Assembly (NCBI RefSeq): GCF_900107455.1
Contig: NZ_FNQB01000001.1
Coordinates: 2,108,001 to 2,172,000, forward strand
Reading direction: 5' to 3'
Length of the DNA stretch: 64,000 nt
Source of the DNA: Asanoa ishikariensis
Lineage (GTDB): Bacteria; Actinomycetota; Actinomycetes; Mycobacteriales; Micromonosporaceae
Below are positions 26,750-36,309 of this stretch, piece after piece. The notes below the pieces were generated by a model. That model searched no databases and was not told the origin of the DNA. It was given only the letters and a program-made list of their open reading frames with translations. A program made the position numbers and the translations under genes. How positions within the stretch are numbered: position 1 is the stretch's first letter; each line of letters starts with the position of its first letter.

Positions 26750-27080
26750 ACGTGCTCCTCCACCCGGGCGGAGCCTTTCGCGTCCACTCCGGCCAGAGGG
26801 CGCGCGAGAATCCCGGGTAAACGGGTCGGGGCCGGCGTGGCCGGCCATGACGATGTGCTTCCGCGACGCTACTCCCGGGCGAAGATCGTCCGCAGCAGTC
26901 TCACCCTTGGCGATTGGCTAGCAACTCTCGACTGATCGGAGGTTGCAAAAGGGACGCAGATGGGCATGTGCCCCGCGCGGTGCTCAGGACGACCGAACGG
27001 GCGCACCGGCGATCGTGGGCGTAACCTGGCGGACACCTTCTCGTTTCCGTCCGTCCGTGCGTCCGCATCGGAGGTAGCTC
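26750..27080. other. Intergenic gap, divergent promoters, no gene seen
   Basis: 331 bp between the Roadblock cluster (left) and the VOC gene (right). It contains the reverse ribosome site GGAGGA of the left gene and GGAGGTAGCTC of the right gene. I see no tRNA, clear operator or convincing short frame. Confidence 0.5.
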
Positions 27081-27434
27081 ATGGGCAATCGCTGGGAGAA
27101 CCTGGTTGTCGACGCGCGCGACCCGGCCCGGCTAGCCCGGTGGTGGGCCGAAGCGCTCAACTACCAGATCACCTACGAGAAGCCCGACGAGGTGGAGATC
27201 CGGCGGTTGCCCGACGAGTTGCCCGGCCTGGTGTTCGTGCCCGTGCCGGAGACCAAAGAGGTCAAGAACCGGCTGCACATCGACCTGCGGCCCGACGACC
27301 AGGAGGCCGAGGTCGAGCGCCTGGTCGACATGGGCGCCCGGCACGTCGACGTAGGACAGGCACCGAGCGCGCGCTGGATCGTGCTGGCCGATCCTGAGGG
27401 CAACGAGTTCTGTGTGCTCTCACCCAGGCAGTAG
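27081..27434 (+). CDS. Glyoxalase-like (VOC) domain protein
   Basis: 117 residues from ATG 27081 (GGAGGTAGCTC upstream). One VOC repeat pair: NRWENLVVDARDPARLARWW, FVPVPETKEVKNRLHIDLRP and IVLADPEGNEFCVLSP, the glyoxalase-like subset in which the second half keeps HIDL and DPEGNEFC. This group often has hydrolase/isomerase-like unknown roles. Nine bases before the dgt start, so the two are probably one transcript. Confidence 0.88.
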   Translation: MGNRWENLVVDARDPARLARWWAEALNYQITYEKPDEVEIRRLPDELPGLVFVPVPETKEVKNRLHIDLRPDDQEAEVERLVDMGARHVDVGQAPSARWIVLADPEGNEFCVLSPRQ

Positions 27435-27443
27435 TTTGACCAT

Positions 27444-28658
27444 GTGAGCACCACTGGCGACGCGGAGCGCTGGGCGCCCGAGCCGCCCAAGGACACCGGT
27501 GCGGGGCGCGGCCCGTACGAGCGGGATCGCGCCCGGGTGTTGCACTCGGCCGCGTTCCGGCGGCTCGCGGCCAAGACCCAGGTGCACCTGGCGGGCACGG
27601 ACGACTTCCTGCGCACCCGGCTCACCCACTCGCTGGAGGTCGCCCAGATCGGTCGCGAGATGGGCGCCCGGCTCGGCTGCGACCCCGACGTGGTCGACGT
27701 GGCCGGGCTGGCGCACGACCTCGGTCATCCGCCGTTCGGCCACAACGGGGAGGCCGCGCTCAACGAGCTCGCGAAGGAGTGCGGCGGCTTCGAGGGCAAC
27801 GCGCAGACGCTGCGGGTGCTGACCCGCCTGGAGGCCAAGGTGCTCGGCGCCGGCCTCAACCTGACCAGGGCGGCGCTGGACGCGACCTGCAAATATCCCT
27901 GGCCCCGGAAATCCGAGACGCGCAAGTTCGGCGTGTACGCCGACGACCTGCCGGTCTTCGACTGGCTGCGCGCGGCGGCGCCCGAGCCGGAGCGGCGCTG
28001 CCTGGAGGCCCAGGTGATGGACTGGGCCGACGACGTCGCCTATTCGGTGCACGACGTGGAGGACGCCATCCACGGCGGTTATGTGCGGGTGCGCCTGCTG
28101 ATCGACGACGCGGACGAGCGGGCGGCGGTCTGCCGGGCCGCGGCCGAGGCCTACTCGGCGGAGCCGGTCGACGCCCTCGCCCCGGTGCTCGACGAGCTGC
28201 TCGCCGACCCGGCGCTGGTCGCCGTCGCCGACCACGACGGGAGCCAGCGGGCCCAGGCCGCGCTCAAGGGCCTGACCAGCGCGGTGACCGGCCGGTTCGT
28301 CGCGGCCGCGGTGGAGAGCACGCGCGTCGCGCACGGCGCCGGCCCGCTGCGCCGTTATGCCGCCGACCTGGTCGTGCCGGCCCGGATCCGCGCGCAGTGC
28401 GCGCTGCTCAAGGGCATCGCGCTGCGCTACGTGATGCGCCGGCCGGGCGCGCACGGCCGCTACGAGCAGCAGCGCGCGGTGCTGACCGAGCTCGTGGAGG
28501 TGCTGGCCGACCGTGCGCCGGACGGGCTCGACCCGGCGTTCGCGGCCGAGTGGAAGGCGGCCCACGACGACCAGGCCCGGCTGCGGGTGGTCGTCGACCA
28601 GGTCGCCTCGCTGACCGACCCGGCCGCGGTGGACTGGCACTATCGGCTGACCCGCTGA
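27444..28658 (+). CDS. dgt: Deoxyguanosinetriphosphate triphosphohydrolase-like protein
   Basis: 404 residues from GTG 27444. HD-domain dNTPase: [20 protein letters not shown] near residue 28, [18 protein letters not shown], then [20 protein letters not shown] with the metal-binding HD pair near residue 95, [20 protein letters not shown] (second metal Asp) and a C-terminal helical part. Cleaves dNTPs to nucleoside and triphosphate, lowering dNTP pools. In mycobacteria dgt lies directly next to dnaG; here they are 34 kb apart. Confidence 0.93.
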   Translation: MSTTGDAERWAPEPPKDTGAGRGPYERDRARVLHSAAFRRLAAKTQVHLAGTDDFLRTRLTHSLEVAQIGREMGARLGCDPDVVDVAGLAHDLGHPPFGHNGEAALNELAKECGGFEGNAQTLRVLTRLEAKVLGAGLNLTRAALDATCKYPWPRKSETRKFGVYADDLPVFDWLRAAAPEPERRCLEAQVMDWADDVAYSVHDVEDAIHGGYVRVRLLIDDADERAAVCRAAAEAYSAEPVDALAPVLDELLADPALVAVADHDGSQRAQAALKGLTSAVTGRFVAAAVESTRVAHGAGPLRRYAADLVVPARIRAQCALLKGIALRYVMRRPGAHGRYEQQRAVLTELVEVLADRAPDGLDPAFAAEWKAAHDDQARLRVVVDQVASLTDPAAVDWHYRLTR

Positions 28659-28670
28659 CCGTCAACCCGG

Positions 28671-28814
28671 TCACCGGGTGGTCCGGGCGGACCGGAGACG
28701 GTCGCCCCGACGCCGGTTGACCTGGTTGAACAGCCGCTTGCGATCGGCGTCGGCGATCAGCTCGCGCTGGTGGTCGTGCGCCAGGGTGAGCATCAGTTCG
28801 GGGTGCTGGTACAT
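28671..28814 (-). CDS. Small conserved-looking basic protein
   Basis: 47 residues from ATG 28814 (MYQHPELMLTLAHDHQRELI start). Amphipathic helix with HDHQRELIADADRKRLFNQV, then a strongly basic tail NRRRGDRLRSARTTR. Similar ~50-residue 'leader-like' proteins with M-hydrophobic-x-H-x-x-E-L and Arg-rich tails occur throughout actinobacterial genomes, function unknown. Its stop faces the dgt stop at 13 bp; a small hairpin ACCCGG-TCA-CCGGGT lies there (28,665-28,679). Confidence 0.6.
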   Translation of the reverse strand: MYQHPELMLTLAHDHQRELIADADRKRLFNQVNRRRGDRLRSARTTR

Positions 28815-28943
28815 CGCATGACTCCCAATGTCGAGGTGATGTGTCCATCCTGTTCGGACGGGCACTCCACGACATCGGCAGCGACTCCCTAACTTCCCGC
28901 GCGGACCCTCCTTACGCCGCCCCGAGTCGCCGTCTAGGCATAC

Positions 28944-29999
28944 CTAGTGCCGCAGCGAGTAGAAGCGGAAGAAGCCGAAGTCGGAGATCGGCAGCACGTC
29001 GACGTCGCTGAAGCCGGCCGCCTGGGCGTACCCGCGCAAGGTCTCCGGACGCATCACGGTGCCGGTGCCGACCGACTCCGGGTCCGTCAGGCTGTCCGGC
29101 AGGCAGACCAGCGTGCTGAAGCCGTACATCAGCCGCTCGACGTCGTCGCCCGGCGCGTGGAACGTCTCGCCCACCGCCTCGTCCATCACCACCACCGGTG
29201 CGCCGGGCCGGACCGCGCCGCGGATCGCCGTCAGCACCTCGACCGGCCGGGGCAGGTCGTGCATGCACTCGAAGGCGAACGCCGCGTCGTAGTCCCCGGA
29301 GCCGGGCAGCCCGCTCGCGTCGACGTGGTGGAACGTCACTCGATCGCGCAGCTTCACCTCCCGCGCGTTGGCGGTGGCCAGCGCCACCGACGGTTGGTCC
29401 ACGTCGAAACCGTCGACCCGGGCCTGCGGGTACGCACGGGCGAGCGCGATGGACGACCAGCCTCCCCCGCAGCCGATGTCGGCGATCCGGGCACCCGGGC
29501 GGCGCAGCACGTCGTCGAGCTCCGGCACGCCGGCCAGCGCGGCCGGCAGCGCGTGCTCGAACCAGGGTCGGTTGGCGTCGGCCTGCGCCTCGCGCATCTC
29601 GGTGCCGTACGTCGCCCAACCCACCCCGCCGCCGTCGCGGTAGGCACCGACCAGCGCCGGGAGCTGGATCGCGGCCGCGGCGAAGGTGCGGGCCAGCGGT
29701 GCGAGGTAGTTCAGGCTCCGGGTGTCGGTGAGCACCTCGGCGGCTCCGGGCGGCAGCGCGAACCGGCCGTCCCCGGTGGTGGTCAGGATGCCGACCGAGG
29801 CCTGCTGCTCCAGCCACTCCCGCGCGTACCGCTGGATGCCCCCGGCCCGCTCGACCAGCGCCGCCGCGTCCGCCGGGCCGCCGTCGGCCAGCGCCCGGTA
29901 CCAGCCGAGCCGGTCGCCGAGGTAGACCGACAGCAGCTCCGCCGTGCCGAGCGCGGAGCGGAACAGGCGGTCGGCGAACTCTTCCGTGGTCTGTGTCAT
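28944..29999 (-). CDS. Class I SAM-dependent methyltransferase with N-terminal winged helix
   Basis: 351 residues from ATG 29999. Residues 1-110 form a helical/winged domain (SALGTAELLSVYLGDRLGWY, YAREWLEQQASVGILTTTGD), as in O-methyltransferase-like proteins. SAM site: IADIGCGGGWSSIALARAYP near residue 175 (motif I), VDGFDVDQPSVALATANARE (motif II), FAFECMHDLPRPVEVLTAIR (post-II/III). Substrate unknown. It stands alone, divergent from the flavoprotein gene across 77 bp. Confidence 0.85.
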   Translation of the reverse strand: MTQTTEEFADRLFRSALGTAELLSVYLGDRLGWYRALADGGPADAAALVERAGGIQRYAREWLEQQASVGILTTTGDGRFALPPGAAEVLTDTRSLNYLAPLARTFAAAAIQLPALVGAYRDGGGVGWATYGTEMREAQADANRPWFEHALPAALAGVPELDDVLRRPGARIADIGCGGGWSSIALARAYPQARVDGFDVDQPSVALATANAREVKLRDRVTFHHVDASGLPGSGDYDAAFAFECMHDLPRPVEVLTAIRGAVRPGAPVVVMDEAVGETFHAPGDDVERLMYGFSTLVCLPDSLTDPESVGTGTVMRPETLRGYAQAAGFSDVDVLPISDFGFFRFYSLRH

Positions 30000-30076
30000 C
30001 CGTCGGACGCTAGCCATCCCGAGGACACCACACCGCGTAAAACACGACAGAACGTGGTTTCTGGTTGACTGTCCGA

Positions 30077-31333
30077 ATGAGCGAGCGGGTGTTCGTGATC
30101 GTGGGTGCGTCCCTGGCCGGCTCACGCGCCGCCGAGACGTTGCGCGCCGAGGGCTTCGACGGGCGGATCGTGCTGATCGGCCTGGAGCAGCAGCTTCCTT
30201 ACGAGCGGCCGCCGCTGTCGAAGGGCTACCTGCTCGGCAAGGAAGAGCGCGGCAAGGCATTCCAGCACGACGAGAAGTGGTACGCCGACCAGCGGATCGA
30301 CCTGCGCATGGGCACCCGGGTCACCGCGGTCGACCCCGCCGCGCGCCGGGTGACCCTCGACGACGGTGAGCAGGTGGCCTACGACAAGCTGCTGCTGGCC
30401 ACCGGCTCGTCCCCGCGCACGCTCGACCTGCCGGGCGGCGAGGGGCCGCGGATCCACCACCTGCGCACGATCGAGGAGTCCGAGGCCCTCGGCGCGACGC
30501 TGCGCGCCGGCGGGCCGCTGGTGGTGATCGGTGCCGGCTGGATCGGGCTCGAGATCGCCGCCGCCGCGCGCCACTACGGCTGTGACGTCACCGTCGTGGA
30601 GACCGACCGCGGGCCGCTGCGCCAGGTGCTCGGCGACGAGGTCAGTGACATCTTCCGCGACCTGCACCGGGCGCACGGTGTCGACTTCCACTTCGAGACC
30701 CAGGTGCGCGAGCTGGGCGGCATCGGCGACCGGATCACCCACGCGGTGCTCGACGACAACGTCGAGGTGCCCGCGTCCGCGGCCCTGATCGCGGTCGGCA
30801 TCACCCCCAACGTCGAGCTCGCCCGGGCCGCCGGGCTGCGGGTCGACGACGGCGTGGTGACCGACGCGGCGCTGCGCACCAGCGATCCCGACATCTACGC
30901 GTGCGGCGACGTCATGTCGGCCTACCACCCGCTGCTGCACCAGCACCTCCGCGTCGAGCACTGGGCCAACGCGCTCAACAGCGGGCCGGCCGCGGCCCGG
31001 TCGATGCTCGGCCAGGACGTCTCGTACGACCGCGTTCCCTACTTCTTCACAGATCAATACGACCTGGGCATGGAGCTGGCCGGGTGGTTCCCGCGCGGCG
31101 GCTACGACCGGGTGGTGTTCCGCGGCGACCCGTCCATCGTGGACGGCAAGGCACCCGAGTTCATGGCCTTCTGGACCCGGCACGGGCACGTCCTCGCTGG
31201 GATGAACGTCAACGTATGGGACGTACAGGACGATATTCAGAAACTCGTGCGAGGCGGCTACACCGGCAAGGATGTCGACCTCGACCGGCTCGCCGACCCC
31301 AGCGTGCCCCTCGACACGCTTCTGGCCGGATAG
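30077..31333 (+). CDS. NAD(P)/FAD-dependent ferredoxin-reductase-like oxidoreductase
   Basis: 418 residues from ATG 30077. Two dinucleotide folds: FAD site FVIVGASLAGSRAAETLRAE at residue 6, NAD site PLVVIGAGWIGLEIAAAARH near 155 (quoted to 20), and the ATG-like LLLATGSSPRTLDLPGG and IYACGDVMS (second FAD motif) near 275. C-terminal reductase domain ends VNVWDVQDDIQKLVRGG. This is the putidaredoxin/rhodocoxin reductase family that passes electrons from NAD(P)H to a [2Fe-2S] protein. Eighty-one bases ahead of the molybdenum hydroxylase genes, so it may feed or drain electrons for that enzyme. Confidence 0.92.
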   Translation: MSERVFVIVGASLAGSRAAETLRAEGFDGRIVLIGLEQQLPYERPPLSKGYLLGKEERGKAFQHDEKWYADQRIDLRMGTRVTAVDPAARRVTLDDGEQVAYDKLLLATGSSPRTLDLPGGEGPRIHHLRTIEESEALGATLRAGGPLVVIGAGWIGLEIAAAARHYGCDVTVVETDRGPLRQVLGDEVSDIFRDLHRAHGVDFHFETQVRELGGIGDRITHAVLDDNVEVPASAALIAVGITPNVELARAAGLRVDDGVVTDAALRTSDPDIYACGDVMSAYHPLLHQHLRVEHWANALNSGPAAARSMLGQDVSYDRVPYFFTDQYDLGMELAGWFPRGGYDRVVFRGDPSIVDGKAPEFMAFWTRHGHVLAGMNVNVWDVQDDIQKLVRGGYTGKDVDLDRLADPSVPLDTLLAG

Positions 31334-31414
31334 CACGCCGGATTCCCTGATCGCCCGCAGGTCGCGCACGCGGTTGGCAATGCTGAAGCTCTGGCGAGAG
31401 CCGAGGAGCGAGCG

Positions 31415-31939
31415 ATGGCAATCAACCAATCGACCGCGCCCGCGGTCACGGGTGTGCGGGGGCCGGAGCGCGAACCGGTCACCCTCGACGTCAACGGTTC
31501 GACCTTCCCGATCGAGCTGGAACCGCGCGTAAGCCTGCTCGACGCCCTGCGCGAGCATCTCGACCTCACGGGCACCAAGAAGGGCTGCGACCAGGGCACC
31601 TGCGGCGCGTGCACGGTGTGGGTCGACGGCCGCCGCGTGCTGTCCTGCCTGACCCTGGCGATGTCCTGCGAAGGGCACCAGGTCTCCACGATCGAGGGCA
31701 TCGCCCAGGACGGCGAGCTGCACCCGATGCAGCAGGCGTTCGTCGACCACGACGCCTTCCAGTGCGGCTACTGCACGCCGGGGCAGATCATGTCGGCGAT
31801 CGCGCTGCTCCGGGAGGGCAACGCCACCACCGACGCGGACATCGCCGAGCACATGAGCGGCAACATCTGCCGGTGCCAGGCGTACCCGAACATCCACGCG
31901 GCGATCCGCGAGGTGCGTGACGCTGACGACGGGGGTTGA
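31415..31939 (+). CDS. Molybdenum hydroxylase [2Fe-2S] subunit (PaoA/YagT/CoxS-like)
   Basis: 174 residues. Plant-type ferredoxin part with KKGCDQGTCGACTVWVDGRR and VLSCLTL (first cluster), then helical part with CGYCTPGQI and MSGNICRCQAYPNI (second cluster), all eight cysteines present. The 35-residue lead lacks a twin-arginine signal, unlike E. coli PaoA, so the enzyme is probably cytoplasmic. Small electron-transfer subunit of a xanthine-dehydrogenase-family heterotrimer. Stop overlaps the FAD subunit start (TGATG). Confidence 0.93.
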   Translation: MAINQSTAPAVTGVRGPEREPVTLDVNGSTFPIELEPRVSLLDALREHLDLTGTKKGCDQGTCGACTVWVDGRRVLSCLTLAMSCEGHQVSTIEGIAQDGELHPMQQAFVDHDAFQCGYCTPGQIMSAIALLREGNATTDADIAEHMSGNICRCQAYPNIHAAIREVRDADDGG

Positions 31940-32931
31940 TGACGATGCGACCGATCACGTTCTTCCGGGCCGGCTCGATCGACGACGCGGTCGCCGCGGT
32001 CAGCGCCAACCCGGACAGCGCGTTCCTGGCCGGCGGCACGACCGAGATCGACCTGCTGCGGCTGGGCGTGATCCAGCCGACGCTGCTGGTCGACGTCAAC
32101 GAGCTCCCGCTGACCTATCTCGAGGACACCGAGAGCGGCGGCGTACGGATCGGCGCGATGGCCCGGATGAGCGACGTGGCCCGGGCGCCGCGCATCGTCG
32201 AGCGCTATCCCGGCATGTCGCAGGCGCTGCTGCTGGGCGCCTCGGAACAGTTGCGCAACATGGCGTCGATGGGCGGCAACATGTGCCAGCGCACCCGCTG
32301 TGCCTACTTCCGCGACGGCCGGTCGCCGTGCAACAAGCGCGAGCCCGGCAGCGGCTGCTCGGCGCTGAACGGGGTCAACCGCGGCCACGCCATTCTGGGC
32401 ACCTCGGACCAGTGCATCGCGACCCACCCGTCCGACGTGGCGGTGGCGTTGGTGGCGCTGGACGCGACGGTCCGCACGATGGGACCGGACGGCATCCGGA
32501 CGATCCCGATCGAGCAGTTCTTCCTGCGCCCGGAGGACACACCGAGCGTCGAGCACCCGCTGGAGCACGGCGAGCTCATCGTCGCGATCGACGTGCCGGA
32601 TCTGCCGGTCGCCCGCGCGTCGCGCTACGTCAAGCACCGCGACCGGGCCTCGTACGAGTTCGCGCTGGTCTCGGTCTTCTCCGCGATGCGGGTCGACGAC
32701 AAGGGCAACGTCGCCGAACTGCGGCTGGCCCTCGGCGGCGTCGGCACGGTTCCCTGGCGGGCGCACCGGGCCGAGGAGGCACTGATCGGCCGGCCGGCGA
32801 CGCCGGAGAACTTCGCGGCCGCCGCCGACGCGGAACTGGCCGACGCCGACACCCGGCCGATGAACGCGTTCAAGGTGACGTTCGCCAAGCGCGCGATCGT
32901 CCGCGAGCTGAGCCAGGTGGTGACCTCATGA
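31939..32931 (+). CDS. Molybdenum hydroxylase FAD subunit with [4Fe-4S]-type insert (PaoB/YagS-like)
   Basis: 330 residues from ATG 31939. FAD-binding PCMH fold: FLAGGTTEIDLLRLGVIQPT near residue 35, ASMGGNMCQRTRCAYFRDGR near 110. The run CQRTRC, SPCNKREPGSGC, then NRGHAILGTSDQC gives four or more spaced cysteines, the pattern of the extra [4Fe-4S] cluster described in E. coli PaoB and in 4-hydroxybenzoyl-CoA reductase beta subunits. Ordinary CoxM/XdhA FAD subunits lack it. ATGA overlap with the large subunit gene. Confidence 0.92.
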   Translation: MTMRPITFFRAGSIDDAVAAVSANPDSAFLAGGTTEIDLLRLGVIQPTLLVDVNELPLTYLEDTESGGVRIGAMARMSDVARAPRIVERYPGMSQALLLGASEQLRNMASMGGNMCQRTRCAYFRDGRSPCNKREPGSGCSALNGVNRGHAILGTSDQCIATHPSDVAVALVALDATVRTMGPDGIRTIPIEQFFLRPEDTPSVEHPLEHGELIVAIDVPDLPVARASRYVKHRDRASYEFALVSVFSAMRVDDKGNVAELRLALGGVGTVPWRAHRAEEALIGRPATPENFAAAADAELADADTRPMNAFKVTFAKRAIVRELSQVVTS

Positions 32932-35177
32932 GTCCGGTACTCGGCAAGCCTGTCAATCGCGTCGACGGCCCCGACAAGGTCACCGGGACCGGCCGCTACT
33001 GCGGCGAGATCGTGTTGCCCGGCCTCGCGTACGGGCTGATCGTCGGCGCCGACGTGGCCAAGGGGCGGGTGGTGTCGATCGACGAGTCGGCCGCCCGCGC
33101 GGCCGGCGGCGTCTACGGCATCCTGACCCACCGGAACACGCCCAAGGTGGCCAACGCACCGCACCTGATCCCCTCGCTGGCGGGCCAGCCGGCGCCGGGG
33201 GAGAGCTTCTTCCCGATGCAGGACGACGTCGTGCACTACTGGGGACAGCCGGTCGCGCTGGTGGTCGCGGACTCGTTGGAAAGCGCGGCGCACGCGGCCG
33301 CGCTGCTCGACATCACGTACGAGGAGAGCCCCGCGGTCGCCACGATCGAGGACGGGCGGAAGTCGGCGTACGAGGCGGAGACGCTCTTCGGCGGGCTGAT
33401 GCCGGCCCGCGACGAGCGCGGTGACGTGACGGCGGCCCTGGCCGCGGCGGAGGTGACGGTCGACGCCTCCTACCGGTACGCGGCGAACCACCACAACCCG
33501 CTGGAGACCTCGGTGACCACGGCGCAGTGGGACGGCGACCGGCTCACGCTCTGGGACTCCACGATGGGCGTACGGGCCAGCCAGCTCACCGTCGCGTCGC
33601 TGCTCGGCATCCCGCTGTCCGACGTCCGGGTGATCACCCACTTCGTGGGCGGCGGGTTCGGCTCCAAGGCGATGGTCTGGCCGCACGTCACGCTGGCCGC
33701 GATGGCCGCCCGGCACGTCGGGCGCCCGGTGCGGCTCACGCTGACCCGGCCGCAGAGCTTCACCTCCAACGGGCACCGCGAGGAGCAGGAGCAACGGATC
33801 ACGCTGGGCGCGGGCCGCGACGGCCGGCTGACCGCGATCCGCCACCAGAAGCTGTCGATCACCTCGTCGTTCGACGACTGGGCCGAACCGGCGACCGGCG
33901 TCTCGACGCAGATCTACGGCTGCGACAACTACCTGGGCTCGCACAGCCTGATCAAGGGCAACACGATGACGCCGACGTTCACCCGGGCGCCGGGCGAGTC
34001 GCTCGGGTCGTTCTCGTTGGAGACGGCGATGGACCGGCTCGCGTACGAGCTCGGGATGGACCCGGTCGAGCTGCGGATCATGAACCACCCGCCGGTCGAC
34101 AACCACGGCAACCCGTGGTCCAGCGACGGCATGGCCGACTGCCTGCGCCGCGGCGCCGAGTTGATCGGCTGGGCCGATCGGGACCCGACGCCGGGCGTAC
34201 GCCAGGAGGGCGACAACCTGATCGGCACCGGTGTGGCCGGCGCCGGCTATCCGGTCGCGTTCATGATGCCGGTGCAGCACGCCCGCGCCCGGATCTTCAA
34301 CGACGGCAGCGTCGTCATCCAGACCAGCGCGCAGGAGTTCGGCATCGGCGTGACCACGTCGATGTCCCAGGTCGGTGCCGACGGGCTCGGCGTCGACATG
34401 GACGTGCTGCGGTTCGAGGCCGGCGACACCGATCTGCCGAACACCACCTCGGCGGTGGGCTCCATGGGCGCGACGATGCAGTCGTCCGCGGTGCACAACG
34501 CGGCCAGGACGCTGCGCAACGAGCTCATCGCGCACGCCGTCGCCGACGACAAGTCACCGTTGCACGGGCTGTCACCGAGCTCGGTGCGGGTCGCGGACGG
34601 GCGCATGACGTCCACTCTGGACCCGTCGATCAGCGAGTCGTACGCGGACATGTTGCAGCGCAACCGGCTCCTCGACCTGGAGGCACTGGGTAGCTGGACC
34701 CCGCCGCCGTTCACCACGCCGCACGGCCTGCTCACCTTCGGCGCGCAGTTCGCCGAGGTGGCCGTCGACAAGGACCTCGGCCTGGTCCGGGTGCGCCGGA
34801 TGGCCGGCGTGTTCGCGCCGGGCCGGGTGCTCAACCCCAAGCTGGCCCGCAGCCAACTGCTCGGCGGGATGCTCTGGGGCCTCGGCCAGGCCCTGCTGGA
34901 GGGCAACCAGATCGACCGCCAATCCGGGCGGTGGGCGCTGAACAACCTGGGCGAATATCTCGTGCCGGTGCACGCCGACATCCCGGACATCCAGGTCGAG
35001 TTCGTGGAGGTCGAGGACGACGTGGTGGGCCCGCTCGGCGTCAAGGGCGTCGGCGAGGTCGGCCAGGTCGGCGCCGCCGCGGCGATCGCCAACGCGGTCT
35101 TCCACGCCACCGGGCGCCGGATGAGCGAACTGCCGATGACGGCCGAGGTTGTGATGAACGGTGGCGGCGCCGGGTGA
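32928..35177 (+). CDS. Molybdenum hydroxylase large (Moco) subunit (PaoC/YagR-like)
   Basis: 749 residues. Xanthine-dehydrogenase-family Moco subunit: KPVNRVDGPDKVTGTGRYCG at the start, VVHYWGQPVALVVADSLESA, FVGGGFGSKAMVWPH near 240, MDRLAYELGMDPVELRIMN, and GVKGVGEVGQVGAAAAIANA near the end containing the catalytic Glu. Oxidises a small N-heterocycle or aldehyde by hydroxylation with water; PaoABC is an aromatic aldehyde oxidase, but the active-site loop does not fix the substrate. Requires Moco; the only XdhC-like factor in view is at 16,094-16,618. Confidence 0.93.
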   Translation: MSPVLGKPVNRVDGPDKVTGTGRYCGEIVLPGLAYGLIVGADVAKGRVVSIDESAARAAGGVYGILTHRNTPKVANAPHLIPSLAGQPAPGESFFPMQDDVVHYWGQPVALVVADSLESAAHAAALLDITYEESPAVATIEDGRKSAYEAETLFGGLMPARDERGDVTAALAAAEVTVDASYRYAANHHNPLETSVTTAQWDGDRLTLWDSTMGVRASQLTVASLLGIPLSDVRVITHFVGGGFGSKAMVWPHVTLAAMAARHVGRPVRLTLTRPQSFTSNGHREEQEQRITLGAGRDGRLTAIRHQKLSITSSFDDWAEPATGVSTQIYGCDNYLGSHSLIKGNTMTPTFTRAPGESLGSFSLETAMDRLAYELGMDPVELRIMNHPPVDNHGNPWSSDGMADCLRRGAELIGWADRDPTPGVRQEGDNLIGTGVAGAGYPVAFMMPVQHARARIFNDGSVVIQTSAQEFGIGVTTSMSQVGADGLGVDMDVLRFEAGDTDLPNTTSAVGSMGATMQSSAVHNAARTLRNELIAHAVADDKSPLHGLSPSSVRVADGRMTSTLDPSISESYADMLQRNRLLDLEALGSWTPPPFTTPHGLLTFGAQFAEVAVDKDLGLVRVRRMAGVFAPGRVLNPKLARSQLLGGMLWGLGQALLEGNQIDRQSGRWALNNLGEYLVPVHADIPDIQVEFVEVEDDVVGPLGVKGVGEVGQVGAAAAIANAVFHATGRRMSELPMTAEVVMNGGGAG

Positions 35178-35178
35178 G

Positions 35179-36309
35179 GTGAGCGCGGCCGCCGCCCTAC
35201 CCGAACGGCCGGTCATCAGCACTCCGACTAGTGAGCTGAAACCGGCCGTCCGCGCCGCACAACAGCGGAGCGTCGCCCGCCAACCGTGGCTCGGCCTGGC
35301 CGGGTTGCTGTTCGTGGTGCCGATCGCGGTGGCGTTGGCGTTCGCGCTCGACGGCCCGGTCCGCTCGGTCGTGGTGATCGGCCCGCTGGTCACGTTCTCG
35401 CTCGTCCCGGTCGCGGTCGTGGCCTTCTGGTGGAACGACTGGCCGGGCACCGCGCTCGCACCCCGCTGGCTGTCCGGGTGGCTCAACACCCTGTTCATCG
35501 TCGCGTTCGGTGTCGGGCTGACCTTCCTCGGCCAGCTCATAGCCGGCGGGGTCGACCCACGCGGCGTCTTCGACCCGAACCCGGGACCCGGCCAGCTGCC
35601 GACCTTCCCGGCCACGCTGCCCATCGCCGGCACCGCGTTCACCGCGATGCTCCAGTTCACCCTGGTCAACGAGGGCTGGCCGCTGCGCAAGCTGCCCCGG
35701 GTGCCGGCCGGGCTGCTGGCCGCCGCCGTAGCCTGGGGCGCCGCGCTGCTCGTCTACTACTTCGTCGTCGACGTGCACCCACCGCCGTCGACCGGCCTGC
35801 ACAGCCAGACCGGGCCGATGTCCGGCGCCGCGCTCGGCGCCCTGACGGTGACCATCGGCGCGTGGCAGACGTGGCTCTACGTGACGTGGCGGGGCTGGCC
35901 GTTCAACCTGATCAAGCGCCGCTGGCTGCGGCTGCTGGTGGCCAACGGGACGGTGATCCTGGGCGGCTGGGCCACGTACACCCTGATTCACCTGGCGGTG
36001 AGCCCGGGGAAGATCATCGCCGGGGCGGCGGCCTTCATCGCGGCCGGCCTGGTGGTCTCGATGCTGTTCGAGAACGCGGTGCGCCCGCACATCACCGCGG
36101 TGATGGACAAGTGGCTGTCGGTGCTGACGGTGTCCGCGCTGGCGACGGCGCTGTACGTGGTGCTGACGGCCTATGCCCGAACCGTCGACTTCGGCCGCCT
36201 GGAACCGAGCGAGTTCGTGGTGCACGGCAGCCTCAACGCGGTCGCCTTCTCGGTGATTACGCACGTCGCCGTCGGCCGCCGATGGCCCTTCGCCCGCGAC
36301 CTACCCTGA
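35179..36309 (+). CDS. Polytopic membrane protein, unknown function
   Basis: 376 residues from GTG 35179 (a GTG at 35161 inside the previous gene would add six). A 40-residue Pro/Ala lead is followed by about nine hydrophobic segments, such as LGLAGLLFVVPIAVALAFAL, VVIGPLVTFSLVPVAVVAFW, LLAAAVAWGAALLVYYFVVD and ALATALYVVLTAYA. Trp-rich loops (GWPFNLIKRRWLRL) recur. I do not recognise the family. It directly follows the molybdenum hydroxylase and overlaps the convergent MmcQ/YjbR gene by 9 bp, so it is the last gene of that operon. Confidence 0.7.
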   Translation: MSAAAALPERPVISTPTSELKPAVRAAQQRSVARQPWLGLAGLLFVVPIAVALAFALDGPVRSVVVIGPLVTFSLVPVAVVAFWWNDWPGTALAPRWLSGWLNTLFIVAFGVGLTFLGQLIAGGVDPRGVFDPNPGPGQLPTFPATLPIAGTAFTAMLQFTLVNEGWPLRKLPRVPAGLLAAAVAWGAALLVYYFVVDVHPPPSTGLHSQTGPMSGAALGALTVTIGAWQTWLYVTWRGWPFNLIKRRWLRLLVANGTVILGGWATYTLIHLAVSPGKIIAGAAAFIAAGLVVSMLFENAVRPHITAVMDKWLSVLTVSALATALYVVLTAYARTVDFGRLEPSEFVVHGSLNAVAFSVITHVAVGRRWPFARDLP

